Assembly: GCA_036873135.1 (NCBI GenBank)
Contig: JAPTYO010000018.1
Coordinates: forward strand, 2,542,001 to 2,606,000
Direction of reading: 5' to 3'
Length of the DNA stretch: 64,000 nt
From: Clarkia xantiana subsp. parviflora
Lineage: Eukaryota; Streptophyta; Magnoliopsida; Myrtales; Onagraceae
Each line of letters begins with the position of its first letter. The first letter of the stretch is position 1. This document shows, piece by piece, positions 23,344-35,290 of the stretch. The position numbers were made by a program, and so were the translations under genes. The notes beneath the pieces are model-generated. The model saw nothing but the letters and a program-made list of their open reading frames with translations. It was not told where the DNA came from and searched no databases.

Positions 23344-24075
23344 AAATGGCATGTATCTGTGATAACATTTTGATATTAGAAAGTTGCATTTTGTAAGCGA
23401 AAGAATTGCAAGTGTGTTTATGATAAAATCGACGTCATAATGTTTTGATTACATCAAATTTACGTTCTATAAACTGAGTCGTAGGAGGACGCAATCCTCT
23501 GCCAAAACTATGTCGAATGTGGGCCTTACCTAGTCACGCAGGTACGGTCGTCTTGCGGGGGAGGGAGGCCTCTACTATGCAAGGCTGGCTAAGAATATGG
23601 GGATAAACCTGATTACGCAGAACAATTATCTATTGTCGAAGTAACTCGACATGATCTTTGTCCTGCAGATCGCCGTGATGAACTCCGTTCGTCATAAATC
23701 CACATTCTAGGCTAGATGAAAATCTGTGATAACATGATTGACATGTCCCATTCCTGTTGACCCAAAATGTTCGGGTATGCTATCAACGCGTGCTTCATAC
23801 TACGCGTGCCATGTACGACCACGGGGTCACAGCTCGGTTGTGCTAAGAAAAGAATCCTCGTGATTCTGGCGGGCGCAAACTTCTTCACCTCGAGCGTGTG
23901 ATTGATCCCGGGAGCCTTATGAAGAGGCACCCAAAGTATCCTCATGGACTCAGAACTCATACCTAAGGTCAGGCCCAATGCTCGCTTCCCGGCGTACGAG
24001 CGTAGTGCTGAACAAAAAGACCTAGTGACCACGTCTTTGGAAACCGGTTGGGTTTGACTAAGGGTATGAGCGATG
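23344..24075 (+). other. Copia-A 3' UTR, cut by Copia-C
   Basis: Closely matches the reverse complement of 34075-34790 in Copia-D. The match breaks at 24075/24076 (after GAGCGATG) where a TGTTAG LTR begins, although the Copia-D counterpart continues. Hence an insertion point. Confidence 0.82.
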
Positions 24076-24637
24076 TGTTAGCATATGGTGACGTGGCGCC
24101 GTAATAGGAGCCCGTTAATTAAGGGAATTACCCAAGTTAATTAGGTAATTGTCAATCTGGGCTAATTGGACCAAATCCAATTAGTAATTGACAAGGGAGG
24201 CCCAAAATTGGGCCTCCTCCTTATACATGCAATTCGGCCGGCCACCCTATACCACATTGGTTGGAGTTTCCTTTTGGCAATTCCACCAATACTATATATA
24301 GGGGTGTCTGCTAAGGGTTTATACACTCATTCATAGTAAGAAGGATCTCCATTGAGAACACTTGTTTCCCTTAGTTAAATTTCGGCACCATCACATCTGG
24401 TCTGAGGTTCCATCTCCTTTGAAGAATCGATCAAAGGTCTTGTTGTGGGGCTACATCGCGTGGGATTTCTTCTAACGAAGAACTTGCACATGGTTCCGAC
24501 CGGAGGATCAGAACTCCCACCACATCGTTCTTAGGCAGGAAAGGTAAAAGGTATGTGTACTAATTCTGCTGCGTAGATTAGATTTTTTGCTAGTACACGT
24601 TTAGCATTCCGTAGTATTACGTCCCTATAATTCAACA
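24076..24637 (+). repeat. Copia-C 5' LTR
   Basis: Same LTR type as Copia-B (starts TGTTAGCATATGG, ends TTCAACA, 562 bp), inserted in the Copia-A 3' UTR. A primer site follows at once, so this is a 5' LTR, not a solo LTR. Confidence 0.9.
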
Positions 24638-25517
24638 GTGGTATCAGAGCCTGTCTTAGGAGTTCTTAAAATTTTGATAAACTGATGTTCTTGATGTTCA
24701 TAAAAACCGAATATTTGATGTTCATGAACACCATGAAGAATCCGAAATTTTTAAGTAGATTTCGTGTGTTTGATCTTTAAAAACTTAAAATTTTCAAATT
24801 TACATGTTTTTCTAGATCAAAACCGAATTTTTCATGATCAATTTAAGTTTGATGTTCATGATCTTCAAGAACACCATGAGTTTTATCAAGAACATGTTTT
24901 GGATTCATGATCAAGTTAGAGTTTGATCTTAAAATTTGACAACTTTTCCAATGTTCTTGTTAGTTCCGAAAATTCCTAGGGGTGTTTTAGGTAAAAAAAT
25001 TAATTTTCTTGGCCACCAAGCAATTAAAAATTCGGCACAATCTATAATAGATATAGGTTGCCATTTTTAAATTTTATTAATAGGTTGTTATATCTAGAAG
25101 TTGGAAATAAGTATAGGTTCTAATATAATATTGTAAAAGATATTAACTATCAATATATATGGATTAAAATAGGGTTAATATATATATTGATAGATTTAGT
25201 TACTATTAAACAATTAAGAAGATATATTGTCTACATATTTTAATCCCTAAAAGATATATTCGACAATATACATATAAATATGTAATTCGGCTGAAAATAT
25301 ATTAATATATACATTTATATTGTTGATTGATTTATATCTTAAAGGTAGAATCTTGACAATACTTTTTTATATATATAAGTACCGATTTTTTTATATATAT
25401 ATATAATTCGGCCAAAATTGTATATTAATATATATTTATATTGTTGATTGATTTACATCTCAAAGATAGAATCTTGACAATATTTATATAAATATATATA
25501 CATATGCCGAATTTTTA
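24638..25517 (+). mobile_element. Copia-C leader, truncated
   Basis: Matches the first 900 bp or so of the Copia-B leader (13736-14600), including the AT-rich stretches and the GGCCGAATT motif. Homology ends near 25517. Gag and pol of Copia-C are absent, so the copy is truncated or rearranged here. Confidence 0.75.
24639..24650 (+). other. Copia-C primer binding site
   Basis: TGGTATCAGAGC, perfect initiator tRNA-Met-type site one base after the LTR. Confidence 0.93.
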
Positions 25518-27243
25518 TATCTTGTGCTTTGGTTTGAGGCAGCACGACTGTGAAAAATATAATAAAACAATTGCCAAAAATACTGTTAAAATTTTACCCA
25601 ACATCTGCTTTATAACAGTATCAGAAGTCACACAAACCATTTTAGAATTAATTAGTTCAAAAATTTCTTCCAAAAGCCCTATCCAAGACTTGTTACACCT
25701 CGCTAATTAAATGTAAACAAAAATATATTTATCGATGAAAAATAAAAGAAAAATGATTAGTGCAAGAACGTGAACCACTCAGCCGGTACGAAATCCAACT
25801 CTCTTCCGTCTGTCTCTTTTATTTTTCAGTTCTTATTAAAAAGAGAAATAAATACGCTATTCGAATTGAAACAATATAGCATACCTGAAATTATTAGAAG
25901 GACCACCACAAACTTCGTGAAAGAGCTTGCCGCCATTTTGAAGATAGCGTTGAATAATTTACTAGAATTGTGTTATTGATCGAGATCGGTTGTTAGGGAT
26001 GCAATGAATAAGAGAAGTCGATCGAAATAGCTATTTATAATAATTACATAGAGGGATGAAAGAAAAGTTAAGTAACTATAGCGGTACAACATTAGACTTT
26101 TAGGTTGTAACTGCTAACCGACTTCAATATGCTTATCTCTGTGGTATATGTTATTCTAAATACAAATGCAACAAAATTTTAGTTTAAAAAAGTATTTTGC
26201 TCGAAAGAAAATTTGAACTGCCATGCTCACGATGCGAATGATCTATTGAAAATGGTATGTCCATCTTTTTTGTTTATAATCAACGTTGCAACTATATAAA
26301 GACGCGGTACCAACCGACATTGTTTTTGCTAGATAAGATACAAAATGTTAGATCATTTTTCCGTGCTTCTGTTCACGCAAGCATATCAAATCATATAATA
26401 ACATACATGTTAAGAAAATATAGTCCCAACTTAAGACACTAACAGATGCGGAAGGGACATCGAACTACTAATGGACACCCGAGAACATATATATATATGT
26501 ACATATCCTCGGGGGGCTGAGAGAACCTGAACTTGACGAGGGCGGAATATTTATAGAGCTCGTAATGAAAAAGACCTGGATGCGTTCCTTCATTATTGAA
26601 GGTTCACTGATATTTAATTCCCCTCCCCCCACTCAAAAAAAGTAGAGGGAATGAAAAGAAAAGAATGCATATGTGCAATCGCGGGATATTGCGTAGACCC
26701 TAAGCGCGGATCTACTAATTAACGGAAAAAATAATTATTTTCCACATGAAAAGATAACGATGGAATTCCTTACGACGCACGAAATTCCGTTATACATTTT
26801 AAATTTATTGGAGGGTTCCAAATCTAATAAAAGACGTTATATAAGGTAATGGGATTTAATTTAACCGGCGATGCCCATGATTGTGGAAAAATGAATGACG
26901 CCCGGGTAGAGATTTTCTAACGGACGCTGGGATAACAACCCTTCCGGTTAAACAAATTTCGTCTCTCATACTTTTTTGCAAGGTGAAGAATACGCTACAA
27001 AACCATTAGTATAACTGATGCAGCGTGATAGGGTGGAGGGGATAAGAAAATCGTCGATTCTAGGGGAATGCCGAGAATTTGTTGGATAGAGGCGCACAAA
27101 TTCGTTGATTCATAAGAATACCGAAGAATTGACGCAGGGTTGACGAAAACCTCGATTTTTCATTAATAGTCTCAAAAAGTAAATTCGTCTAACATAGTTT
27201 AAATAGCTAAAGCGAAAACCCTAATTCTAATATATATCCGAAA
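25518..27243. other. Unassigned AT-rich sequence, no gene recognised
   Basis: This 1.7-kb stretch matches nothing else in the window. Open frames up to about 69 codons exist but have no recognisable motif, and base composition explains them. It has a hairpin at 26478-26513 (CCCGAG/CTCGGG around a TA-rich palindrome) and a C-rich/G-rich inverted pair near 26597-26650. It could be old host intergenic DNA, the body of an unrecognised element, or organellar DNA. Confidence 0.4.
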
Positions 27244-27970
27244 TTAAAAATTAAGTCCAAACAAGCTTCCAGGATTTAAATATGTTTTGGTTCGTCCAAG
27301 CTGCTCCAGCACCTTAATGGTTAAGATATCTACAGAACTTCCTTCGTCAACGAGGATTCGCTTGACGTCGTAGTTCGCAATTGGCATGGTGATTACCAGT
27401 GCATCGTCGTGGGGGTAGACTATATGCTTCATGTCTTCTTTGGAGAATATAATGGCATGGTCTTCTTGTTCTCCCTTTGGCCTCTTGCCATACTTAGGAT
27501 GTGTTTCTTCCTGCGAAGCATAAACGTTTCTTGCATGCGAGCCTTGCCCCCTGGCAGCTTGTCCTCCGTGAATGACGTTGATCACACCTTGCTTGGGAGG
27601 AGGTGGGTTATCATGCACCTTCTCCTTTCCTTTGTTTTTAGTTGAGGATTCTCCTTGGATCCTTTTCGGGTTGTTGTCACCTTGGTCAACAAAGTGCTTC
27701 AACTCCCCTCTCTGAATCACATTGTTTATTCGCATTTTTAGGCTGAAGTAGTTGGTGCCATGACCATACACCTCGTGGTTTTCACACCACTTTTCCGTTT
27801 CTTTCATGAGGGGCCTTTTCACCAGCTGTTGGATTCTCTCCAGAGATTGGTTTCCTTAATCTCCTTTGGGATTATCGTCAATGGTGCGTTCAACGGGGTG
27901 AGGTTTGTGGCATTTACCTCCCTTGGTCGTTGAAAATCGACCTGATACGGACGTTTCGGCTGTGGTTTCC
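27244..27970 (-). pseudogene. gag: Tat-type gag-protease fragment (third gag lineage)
   Basis: Minus-strand reading from about 27970: QPKRPYQVDF, then a degenerate zinc knuckle, the INVIHGG-type linker and protease. It is related to the same region of Tat-1 and Tat-2 but clearly more distant. The knuckle has lost its last Cys through an apparent 3-bp deletion (CENHEVYGHGTNY), and the protease motif reads VDEGSS instead of VDGGSS. There is also an in-frame stop near 27855. Homology ends shortly after the protease. At its upstream end a CAATGG microsatellite (27970-28010) joins it to the Element-E LTR. Confidence 0.82.
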
Positions 27971-28010
27971 ATTGCCATTGCCATTACCATTGCCATTGCC
28001 ATTGTCATTG
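27970..28010. repeat. CCATTG hexanucleotide microsatellite at an element junction
   Basis: About seven imperfect TTGCCA/CCATTG units lie exactly between the gag fragment and the truncated LTR. The last unit merges with GCCATCACCGG, where LTR homology begins. Confidence 0.85.
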
Positions 28011-28978
28011 CCATCACCGGAGCTCCGCCGGAGTCGTCTGCTGCGTTTGGCCATTACCGTCCCTACCCAGTTCGGTTTTTCCTCGTTGGCTGTCTTTCGC
28101 TCAGCTCAACCGGCCATGGATCTCCGGTACCGTCCTTGATCCCGTCGAGGCCGCCTGAGTTCGTCGTCTTCCGCCCTCGCGACCGCTGCTGCCCTCCTGC
28201 GGCCCAGCTCTCTCTCTATCTCTCTCTCTCTTTCTCTCTTTCCTTCTTCTTCTTCCACCCACCGGAGCTCCGATGCCGTGACCACCACGCCCCCTTGCCC
28301 AGACCTCGACCGTCGTCCGTGATCGCCGGTGACCGCCCATCCACCTCCGTCTGCCCGCTGCTCCTCACGCTCTCCGTCCGAGGCCGAGCCCTTCTTATCA
28401 CCGTGGACTTTATCATCTTCGTCTTCTTCGGATAGTAGTCCCGTGCCTTCTCTTTCTTTTTTTTTTTTAATTATTATTATATTTAATTAAGTAGTTTAGA
28501 TGTAATTGGTTCAATCTAGTTGGGTAAATTATGTATGTTTGTTAAATTATATATATTAGGTTGTGTATAGATATCATGTTAGGTAATTTTGGGTTTTAGA
28601 TTTCGTCTTAATTGAGGGTTATGGATTATAAATAATTTTAGTCTTAGGTTTATAGTTGAAAATAATTTTTTGCATATGAAATTAATTGAATCCTGACATT
28701 GTTAGATTAATTTGAATAATATATACAAAAAATAAAGTTGGAAATTAAGTGAATTGAGTACTGAAAGGGCGTAGTTAAAAATCATATTTTTAATTCGTAA
28801 TAGAACCCCCGAACTCAAATTTCTAATCGTAGACCGATTCAAAACCTAAGTGTTTAATTAGTTATTTTCTTAGGTGATTTAGGATTCTAGTTAGCCTTGA
28901 TTAACTAGTGGAGATTATTTTTAAATCACGCCTTTTCAAAACGTAATTCGTCGTAGGTCGAATTTTTAGGTTCTGACA
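28010..28978 (+). repeat. Element-E 5' LTR, 5'-truncated
   Basis: Pairs with 43027-44045; ends TTCTGACA. Contains a short CT tract (28207-28245) that is much longer in the 3' LTR. Open frames on both strands here come from the Pro/Arg/Ser-rich GC composition and are not supported as genes. Confidence 0.9.
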
Positions 28979-29386
28979 ATTTGGCGACTCTACTGGGGAC
29001 GTTTTAGAAGGTTCGGGCTCTTTATATTTACTTATTTGCCATGTTTTATTTTTTATTTATATGATGTTATTCTAACTTGGTTAATTTTTATTTTTGTTGT
29101 GATTTCAGGTGTAAAGTTAAGTTTTTATTATGACTGATTAGTTTTCTTTGTTGTATATGTATTATTTGAATTTGCACACACTCACTTTAATGTAATGTCC
29201 AAAACGCCTAAAACCCATGGCGACTAGGAACCCCATAGGTTTAGTACGGTACAACTGGAGTGGTAGTTCCGCCGGTACAACTCGGAAAAACTCACTCGCT
29301 CGTGTAGGTCCTGAGATCCCTTCTTAGGGGGAGGAAACCACCATGTCGGGAACCTATCAGTGGAACCTACCATATAGAGCAAAGCC

Positions 29387-29431
<45 letters not shown>

Positions 29432-31639
29432 AAACCCCTAACATGTAGTTTTTTTATCCATGTTTTTTTGTTAAAGGTTATCAGGTAATCTGTAAGTTTT
29501 TCTATATGTGTAACTTTTAATTTTAAGCATGCATCTCCTTGCATTTAAAAAAAAAAATTAGCTAAGTATTTAGTCATTTAGTTGTAGAAATTTTCTTTTC
29601 AAACATGCATTTTGCATGCATTGTTTTTTTTTAAAAACCTCTTACATGAATTTTTTTATTTTAAACATGTGTTTCATACGCATTATTTAAAAAAATCTTC
29701 AGGTAAGTTGTAATTTTGGTTAGTGTGTCACATATGCATTACTTTTAAAAAACATTTTTCAGAAAAAATTGTAATTCATCTTTAGCTATTAGAGCTTCTA
29801 ATTTCGAACGTGCATTTCATATGCATCATTTTAAAAACTTTTTACCTGAATTGTTTTATTTTTAATAATGCACCCAATATGCATTGATTTACAAAAAAAA
29901 AAAATTAGATTAATCGTAAGCTCTCGTAGTTTTAGGCCTCTTTTTTTTTAAAAAAAAAAAAAACCTTTTACCTGAGTTTTTAATCAAAAAACGTGCATCT
30001 AAAATGCATTATTTTCGAAAAAAAAACCTTTCAGGTAAATTGTAATTTTTCTTAGTTGTAGAACTCTCATTTTTAAGTTTGCATCTTATATTTATTTTTG
30101 TGCATCTCATATGGATCATTTTAAAAAAACTTTTCACCTGATTTTTTAATTTTAGGCAACCAAAATCTATTTTTTCTTAACTGTACAACTTTCATCTTAT
30201 GTACATTTCATAGGCATTGTTTTAGAAAAAAAATGATTTTTTAGATAGATTGTAAATCTTCTCTTAGTTCTTGAGTTTTTAATTCCAAACATGCATTGCA
30301 TTTGCATTTCTTTTTATAAAAAAAAAACATTACCTGGATTTTCATTTCGTACATGCATTCCATATGTACCATTCAGGTAAACTGTTGTAAATTGTAAAAC
30401 AAAATTTAACAATAGAATTTTAACTTTCGAGCATGCATGAGCATTTAAAAAATAAATCAAATTGTCATTCATTTCTATCCAAGGTGTATTACACTTTTCG
30501 ACAAGATCGTCTCAACCTTCGCATGGCTAGCTTTTTAAAAAAGAGATTTGATTCTATTTTTTGAGAAAATAGTTTAACTGTGCAGTTGAGTGTGATTATT
30601 CTAGTTTAAACAAAGGACGATAAAATATTTTTGAAAAAAACTTTGTTTTGAGCATCTGTCCTGCGTTCGAGCCATATAGTGCACTCAGCAAACTCAGTAA
30701 ACTCCATGATGGTGCAAAACACCTTAGATCATAAATTTTGATTCCTTTTTAAAAAGCAATAAAAATTATGAAATGAATGACATTAGAGTTTTCAAAAAAA
30801 TCATGCATGACTTCTTTTATTCTTTATACTAACTTTCATGTTTGGTCTTTTCAGGTACCCTTGGTTAGGTATCCCCCACATACAAGTTGTTTCGGTCGAA
30901 TGGGGCAATATAAAGAGAACATGTAGCTAATCCATTTGCACGAAGTACAAACTAATCATTCGAGATATCTAACACCCATGTAACAGAAGATGTGATCAAT
31001 TTTATCCATGAAATTTTAGCATCTCTCTACTCTTTTTTGCATGACTGATAATCATTTCAAATCGAGGCCCTTAAGAGCACATCTTGCGCACGGCCCTTTG
31101 CTGGCTGACCATTCTGATGTCAACCGTCGAGTTTGACCCGGAGAGTTTCTATACCTCTGAAGCTCCAGTTACCATTTGAGGCCTGCCGGACCAAGTTTCA
31201 CACCATCCATGTGCATTCCTCAACCAGGCTTCATCAAGCATGTGGCTGACCCAAAGGGTGCTGACCATGGGGCATCACCGTTGTGATCTAGCATGACCAA
31301 AGCATTTGAGAGAAGAAATTAGTATTGTCGATGTCTTCCGTCGGAGGGTACTCAACCCAAGACATCAACACAATTAACTTGTTCTGACTCGAGTCATCAT
31401 CAAGAAAAAGGTCATGTGTATTCAGAAGTTTTAATATGCCGCTAGGGGCATGTACATAATTATTGTTAATTAGTTTTTGTAAATTTTCATTTCAATTGAA
31501 AAAAAAGAGAAAAAATTAAATTCCCACTAGGTTGAAAACCTGTAAAGGCGACCTAGGCGAAAGTTAGGGAGAGGGGCATGATTGAAAACCCGCAAGGACA
31601 GTCATGGCAAAAGGTGAGCTGCCGGAAAAAAAAAAAATT
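28979..31639 (+). other. Element-E leader with degenerate ATGCAT-bearing repeats and poly-T
   Basis: No coding capacity. A T run of about 37 lies at 29390-29427. From about 29520 to 30420, degenerate units of roughly 100 bp recur, each with CATATGCAT-like palindrome, a TTTAAAAAA stretch and ACCTGAATT-like text. 30480-31500 is unique non-coding sequence. Confidence 0.7.
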
Positions 31640-32120
31640 TTTCTTTAGGGTCACATCCGCCTTTTAATTGGCTATAGAAAAATAAAGAGAGTGTTCATGA
31701 AAATATTGTGAGAGCATAAAAGGGTCACAGTTGTCCCTAGATCAACTACAAATAAAAAAGGTCACAGCCGTCCCTAAAAAGACTACAAAGAAAGGGCCAC
31801 AGCCACCCTACAAATGACTACAGATAAAGGGCACTCCCGCAGCATAAAAAACGGGAAGTAAGTGAAAGGACCACAGCCATCCTCCAAATGGCTACAGATA
31901 AAAGAGTGACCCCGTGAACCCAGTGAGGACGGGAGAATAAAAAAGGGCCACAACCACCCTTAAAATGGCTACAGATAAAGAGTGATCCCGCGAACCATGT
32001 GAGGGCGGGAGAATAAAAAAGGGTCACAGCCACCCTCCAAATGGCTATAAATACTCTCGCATGAGGCAGAAAATAAAGTACGGGTCACAGCCACCGTTTA
32101 ATCGGCTACCAAATAAAGAG
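31640..32120 (+). repeat. Element-E tandem array of GGTCACAGCCACC units
   Basis: About eight copies of a GGGTCACAGCCACCCT..TGGCTACA motif at 31648, 31723, 31758, 31794, 31866, 31945, 32021 and 32083. Spacings are near 36 or 72 bp. GTGAACCCAGTGAGGACGG-like segments alternate. Confidence 0.85.
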
Positions 32121-32585
32121 TGCTTCCGCTAGGTTGAAAACCCGAAAGGGCGGCCTAGGAAAAATCAGGAAATGAGAGGTATGGTTTCAAATTCAGAAAT
32201 TGCAATCATGGCAAAATGAGAGAAAATATAAAACCGAGGGATACGGTCGGTAATCTCCCAATCGACCGTGGCAAAAGGAGAGAATCAGAGAGAAATTCTA
32301 AAAAAACAAAAGAGAAAGATCCCGCTAAGTTGTCGCATCATGCGCAATTTAGGCAAAAATTAGGGACAAACATTCGTGCGCCTGCGTATTGTCTACGGCA
32401 CAGCGTATTCCAAAGTCAACTTCATGGCAAGCGTGACAGTTACAATCTGCTCTCCCGAGTCACCATTCAAAGATTAGTAGGACTGTTACAGTCTATTCCT
32501 ACGAGTCACAAACCGACAATCATGATCTCTAGTTTTCCAGCTTTCTGAGAGTCACAACCCGACGAACAAAGCTTTAGTATTCAGC
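32121..32585 (+). other. Element-E internal sequence between arrays; no gene
   Basis: A 110-codon frame at 32216-32548 has no recognisable domain and lies in non-coding element DNA. Confidence 0.5.
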
Positions 32586-33125
32586 CTTTGCAAGTCACGC
32601 CACTAGAGGCACTTCTCCAACGGACGCCACTAGAGGCTCTTCTCAAACGAACGCCACCAGAGGCACATCTCCGACGGATGCCACCAGAGGCTTTACTTTC
32701 TGCACCGCAAACAGCGGCACCGCCGACCGAGGCTTTACATTTCTGCACGCCACTGGAGGCTTTACTTTATTGCACGCCACTGGAGACTTTATTTTTCCGC
32801 ACGCCACTGGAGGCTTTACTTTCTGCATCGCCAACGGAGGCACATTAATAGGGGCACCGCCGACCGGTGCTTTACTTTTCAGCACGCCACTGGAGGCTTT
32901 ACTTTCTGCACCGCCAACGGAGGCACTGCAAATAGGGGCACCGCCGACCGAGGCTTTACTTTCTGCACGCCACTGGAGGTTTTACCTTTCTGCACCACCA
33001 ATGGAGGCACTGCCAATAGAGGCACCGCCGACAGAGGCTCTACCTTTCTGCATCGCCAACGGATGCGCTGCCAACAGGGGCACCGCTGACAGAGGCTCTA
33101 CTTTCTGCATCGCCAACAGGGGCAC
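32586..33125 (+). repeat. Element-E tandem array of GCCACTGGAGGC units, left part
   Basis: Imperfect units of about 24-27 bp such as GCCACTGGAGGCTTTACTTT and GCCAACAGGGGCACC. Because unit length is mostly a multiple of three, both strands stay open and repeat Thr-Pro-Leu-Glu-Ala-like peptides, which are artefacts. The array resumes after Copia-D at 42177. Confidence 0.9.
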
Positions 33126-33724
33126 TGTTAGATTACGGGGAGTAATCACCACGGAAACACAAAACATGGTACGTGCATGTAATCAAAATTACGTAGCGGA
33201 AGAGTTACACATACCTCAACAGTTACCGTAGTCCAAGATCATTTGTACGAGGGAGTTCTCGATCCACCGGACGGAACCCGTAGAGGTTCTTGTGGAAGAA
33301 GCCCTACATGGTGTTAGCTCCACAGCAAAGCCTCAGATCAATTCTTGGCACGGGGACAGATCTTCGGAGAGTTGGTCGAAAGCAATTTGGCACATCCTAG
33401 GTGTAATATGGTTCGGCCGAAACTTGCTAGTGTGGGAGGAGAGTTTTCTATCTAAAACACTTTTGTGAGGGAATTATGATTAACCCTAAATATTCCCTAA
33501 CACCTCCTATTTATAGGAGGAGTAAAGCGTACAAAAGTCCACTTTACCCCTCACTAATGTTTCGGCCGGCCTATGTATTGGGGAGGCCCAATTTTGGGCC
33601 TCCCATGTCAATTGGAATTCGATTCTGGCCCAATTACTCTAATGTGACATTAAGCCAAGTTCATTAGGTAAACTATACATAGTATGAGCTACCAATTACG
33701 GCGCCCATCACCATATGCTTACAG
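33126..33724 (-). repeat. Copia-D 3' LTR
   Basis: On the minus strand TGTAAGCATATGGTGATGG ... CCGTAATCTAACA, 599 bp. It pairs with 41609-42176. It differs from the Copia-B type beyond the first dozen bases and defines a second LTR type shared with Copia-A. Confidence 0.92.
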
Positions 33725-34796
33725 CTCCCACTCGCCGGAATGGGAGGGTGCCTGTTAATGCATTGTTGTCCAAATCCGCATCAACATTTCTCCTCTTTGA
33801 TCTACTCCGTGCTTCCTAATATTTCATACGAGGTTTGCCGTGCGACCGGTGGATACGACGGGCATCGTGCTACCTATCTCCAATCAACCTGTTATAAACA
33901 ACATTTTATATTGTACCGCGTTGTATCCTAGGTCAACCGATAATTCTCCATTTGCCTAGTTTCCACATAGGAACACTTCTTCAAGGAATCCGTACAAGTA
34001 TTCACAACCTTCAACTAATATCCGGTTTGTGGCCACCTAGTGAATACAAGAATCGGTGAATTACAGGTGAACTTGACCATCCCCATCGCTCATACCCTTA
34101 GTCAAACCCAACCGGTTTCCAAAGACGTTGTCACTGGGCTTTTTTGTTCAGCACTACGCTCGTACACCGGGAAGCGTGCATTGAGCCTGACCTTAGGTAT
34201 GAGTTCTGAGTCCATGAGGATACTTTGGGTAACTCTTCATAAGGCTCCCGGGATCAATCACACGCTCAAGGTGAAGAAGTTTGCGCCCGCCAGAATTATG
34301 AGGATTCTTTTCCTAGCACAACCGAGTTGTGACCCCGTGGTCGTACATGGCATGTCTAGTATGAAGCACGCGTTGATAGCATACCTGAACCTTTTGGGTT
34401 AACAGGAATGGGATATATCAATCATGCTATCACAGATTTTCATCTGGCCCATAATGTGGATTTATGAAGAATGGAGTTCATCACGGCGATCTGCAGGACG
34501 AAGATCATGTCGAGTTACTTCGACAATAGATAATCGTTCTGCGTAATCAGGTTTATCCCCTTGATTCTTAGCCAGCCTTGCATAGTAGAGGCCTCCCTCC
34601 ACCGCAAGATGACCGTACCTGCGTGACTAGGTAAGGCCCACATTTGACATAGTTTTGGCATAGGAATGCGTCCTCCTACGACTCAGTTTATAGACCGTAA
34701 ATTTGATGTAATCAAAACAATATGACGTCGATTGATCATAAACTCAGTTGCAATTCTTTCGCTTACAAAATGTAACTTTCTTATATCAAAATTTTA
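33725..34796 (-). other. Copia-D 3' UTR and polypurine tract
   Basis: Non-coding. The plus-strand 120-codon frame at 34040-34402 is antisense UTR sequence and also appears, inverted, in the Copia-A 3' UTR. It has no known domain. Confidence 0.75.
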
Positions 34797-35285
34797 TCAC
34801 AGATACATGTTATTTCTAAATCTACGCAATCCAAGCAGTTTTACATGCTTTTCGAAAATATCCTTGCACAGTGGTTTAGTTAATGGGTCCGCGATTATAT
34901 TATCATTGGACAAGTATTCCATAGTGATTATATTATCTTCTACCATCGATTTAGCATAGAAATATTTCTCATCAATGTATTTGGTCCTACTATGGTACTT
35001 CGGATTCTTAACTGCCACAATTGCTGCCTGATTGTCGGAGAACACCTTTACAAGTTTACTCGCGATGTCACCGTTTAGCAGTGCAGTAAGAAGCCTTTTC
35101 AGCCAGACTGCTTCCTGTGCATTCTTAGAGAGAGCTAAGAATTCTGATTCCATTGTTGACAGCCCAACACAGGTTTGCTTCTTGCTCGTCCATGAAATGG
35201 CGCATTAGCAAGGAGAAATACTCCTCCTGTGGTGGACTTACGATCATCTGGATCGCCACCGTGGTCGGCGTCACTGTAACCGGTA
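34797..35285 (-). pseudogene. rnh: Copia-D RNase H
   Basis: The frame from 35153 starts with MESEFLALSKNAQEAVWL and includes DNQAAIVAVKNPKYHSRTK, the copia RNase H C-terminal part. SDADHGGD-like sequence stands upstream near 35265 in a different frame. The solo LTR insertion at 35291 separates it from RT. Confidence 0.85.
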
Positions 35286-35290
35286 CATTC
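35286..35290. repeat. Target-site duplication CATTC, left copy
   Basis: CATTC directly precedes the solo LTR and is repeated exactly at 36029-36033. Confidence 0.95.

Larger units (their letters stand above)
10110..24075 (+). mobile_element. Copia-A: decayed, internally deleted Ty1/copia element (split by Copia-B)
   Basis: Visible parts are the last 49 bp of its 5' LTR (10110-10158), a tRNA-Met-type primer site, a leader of about 2.1 kb, a broken gag, the post-integrase linker, and after the Copia-B insertion (13175-21604) RT, RNase H and 3' UTR. Protease and integrase are missing: gag sequence jumps to the linker at about 12876. Its 3' LTR is not in the window because Copia-C interrupts the 3' UTR at 24076. 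Sequence and lesions closely follow Copia-D, which has the same LTR type. Confidence 0.85.

Noticed and set aside
24076..24637. Considered as the 3' LTR of Copia-A
   Set aside because: It is of the Copia-B LTR type, breaks the Copia-A 3' UTR, lacks a polypurine tract before it and has a primer site after it, so it is a separate 5' LTR.
26205..26260. Possible tRNA remnant on the minus strand (TTTGAACTGCC... GATCTATTG)
   Set aside because: No acceptor-stem pairing or proper T-arm could be found.
28101..28435. Open frames in the Element-E 5' LTR
   Set aside because: Overlapping frames on both strands caused by GC-rich, CT-repeat composition; the equivalent frames in the other LTR are not conserved.
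32588..33231. Repeat-peptide frames (Thr-Pro-Leu-Glu-Ala type)
   Set aside because: Array of 24-27-bp units in non-coding Element-E; no start context or domain.
34040..34402. 120-codon plus-strand frame
   Set aside because: Antisense of the Copia-D 3' UTR and also present, inverted, in Copia-A's 3' UTR; no domain, no codon evidence.
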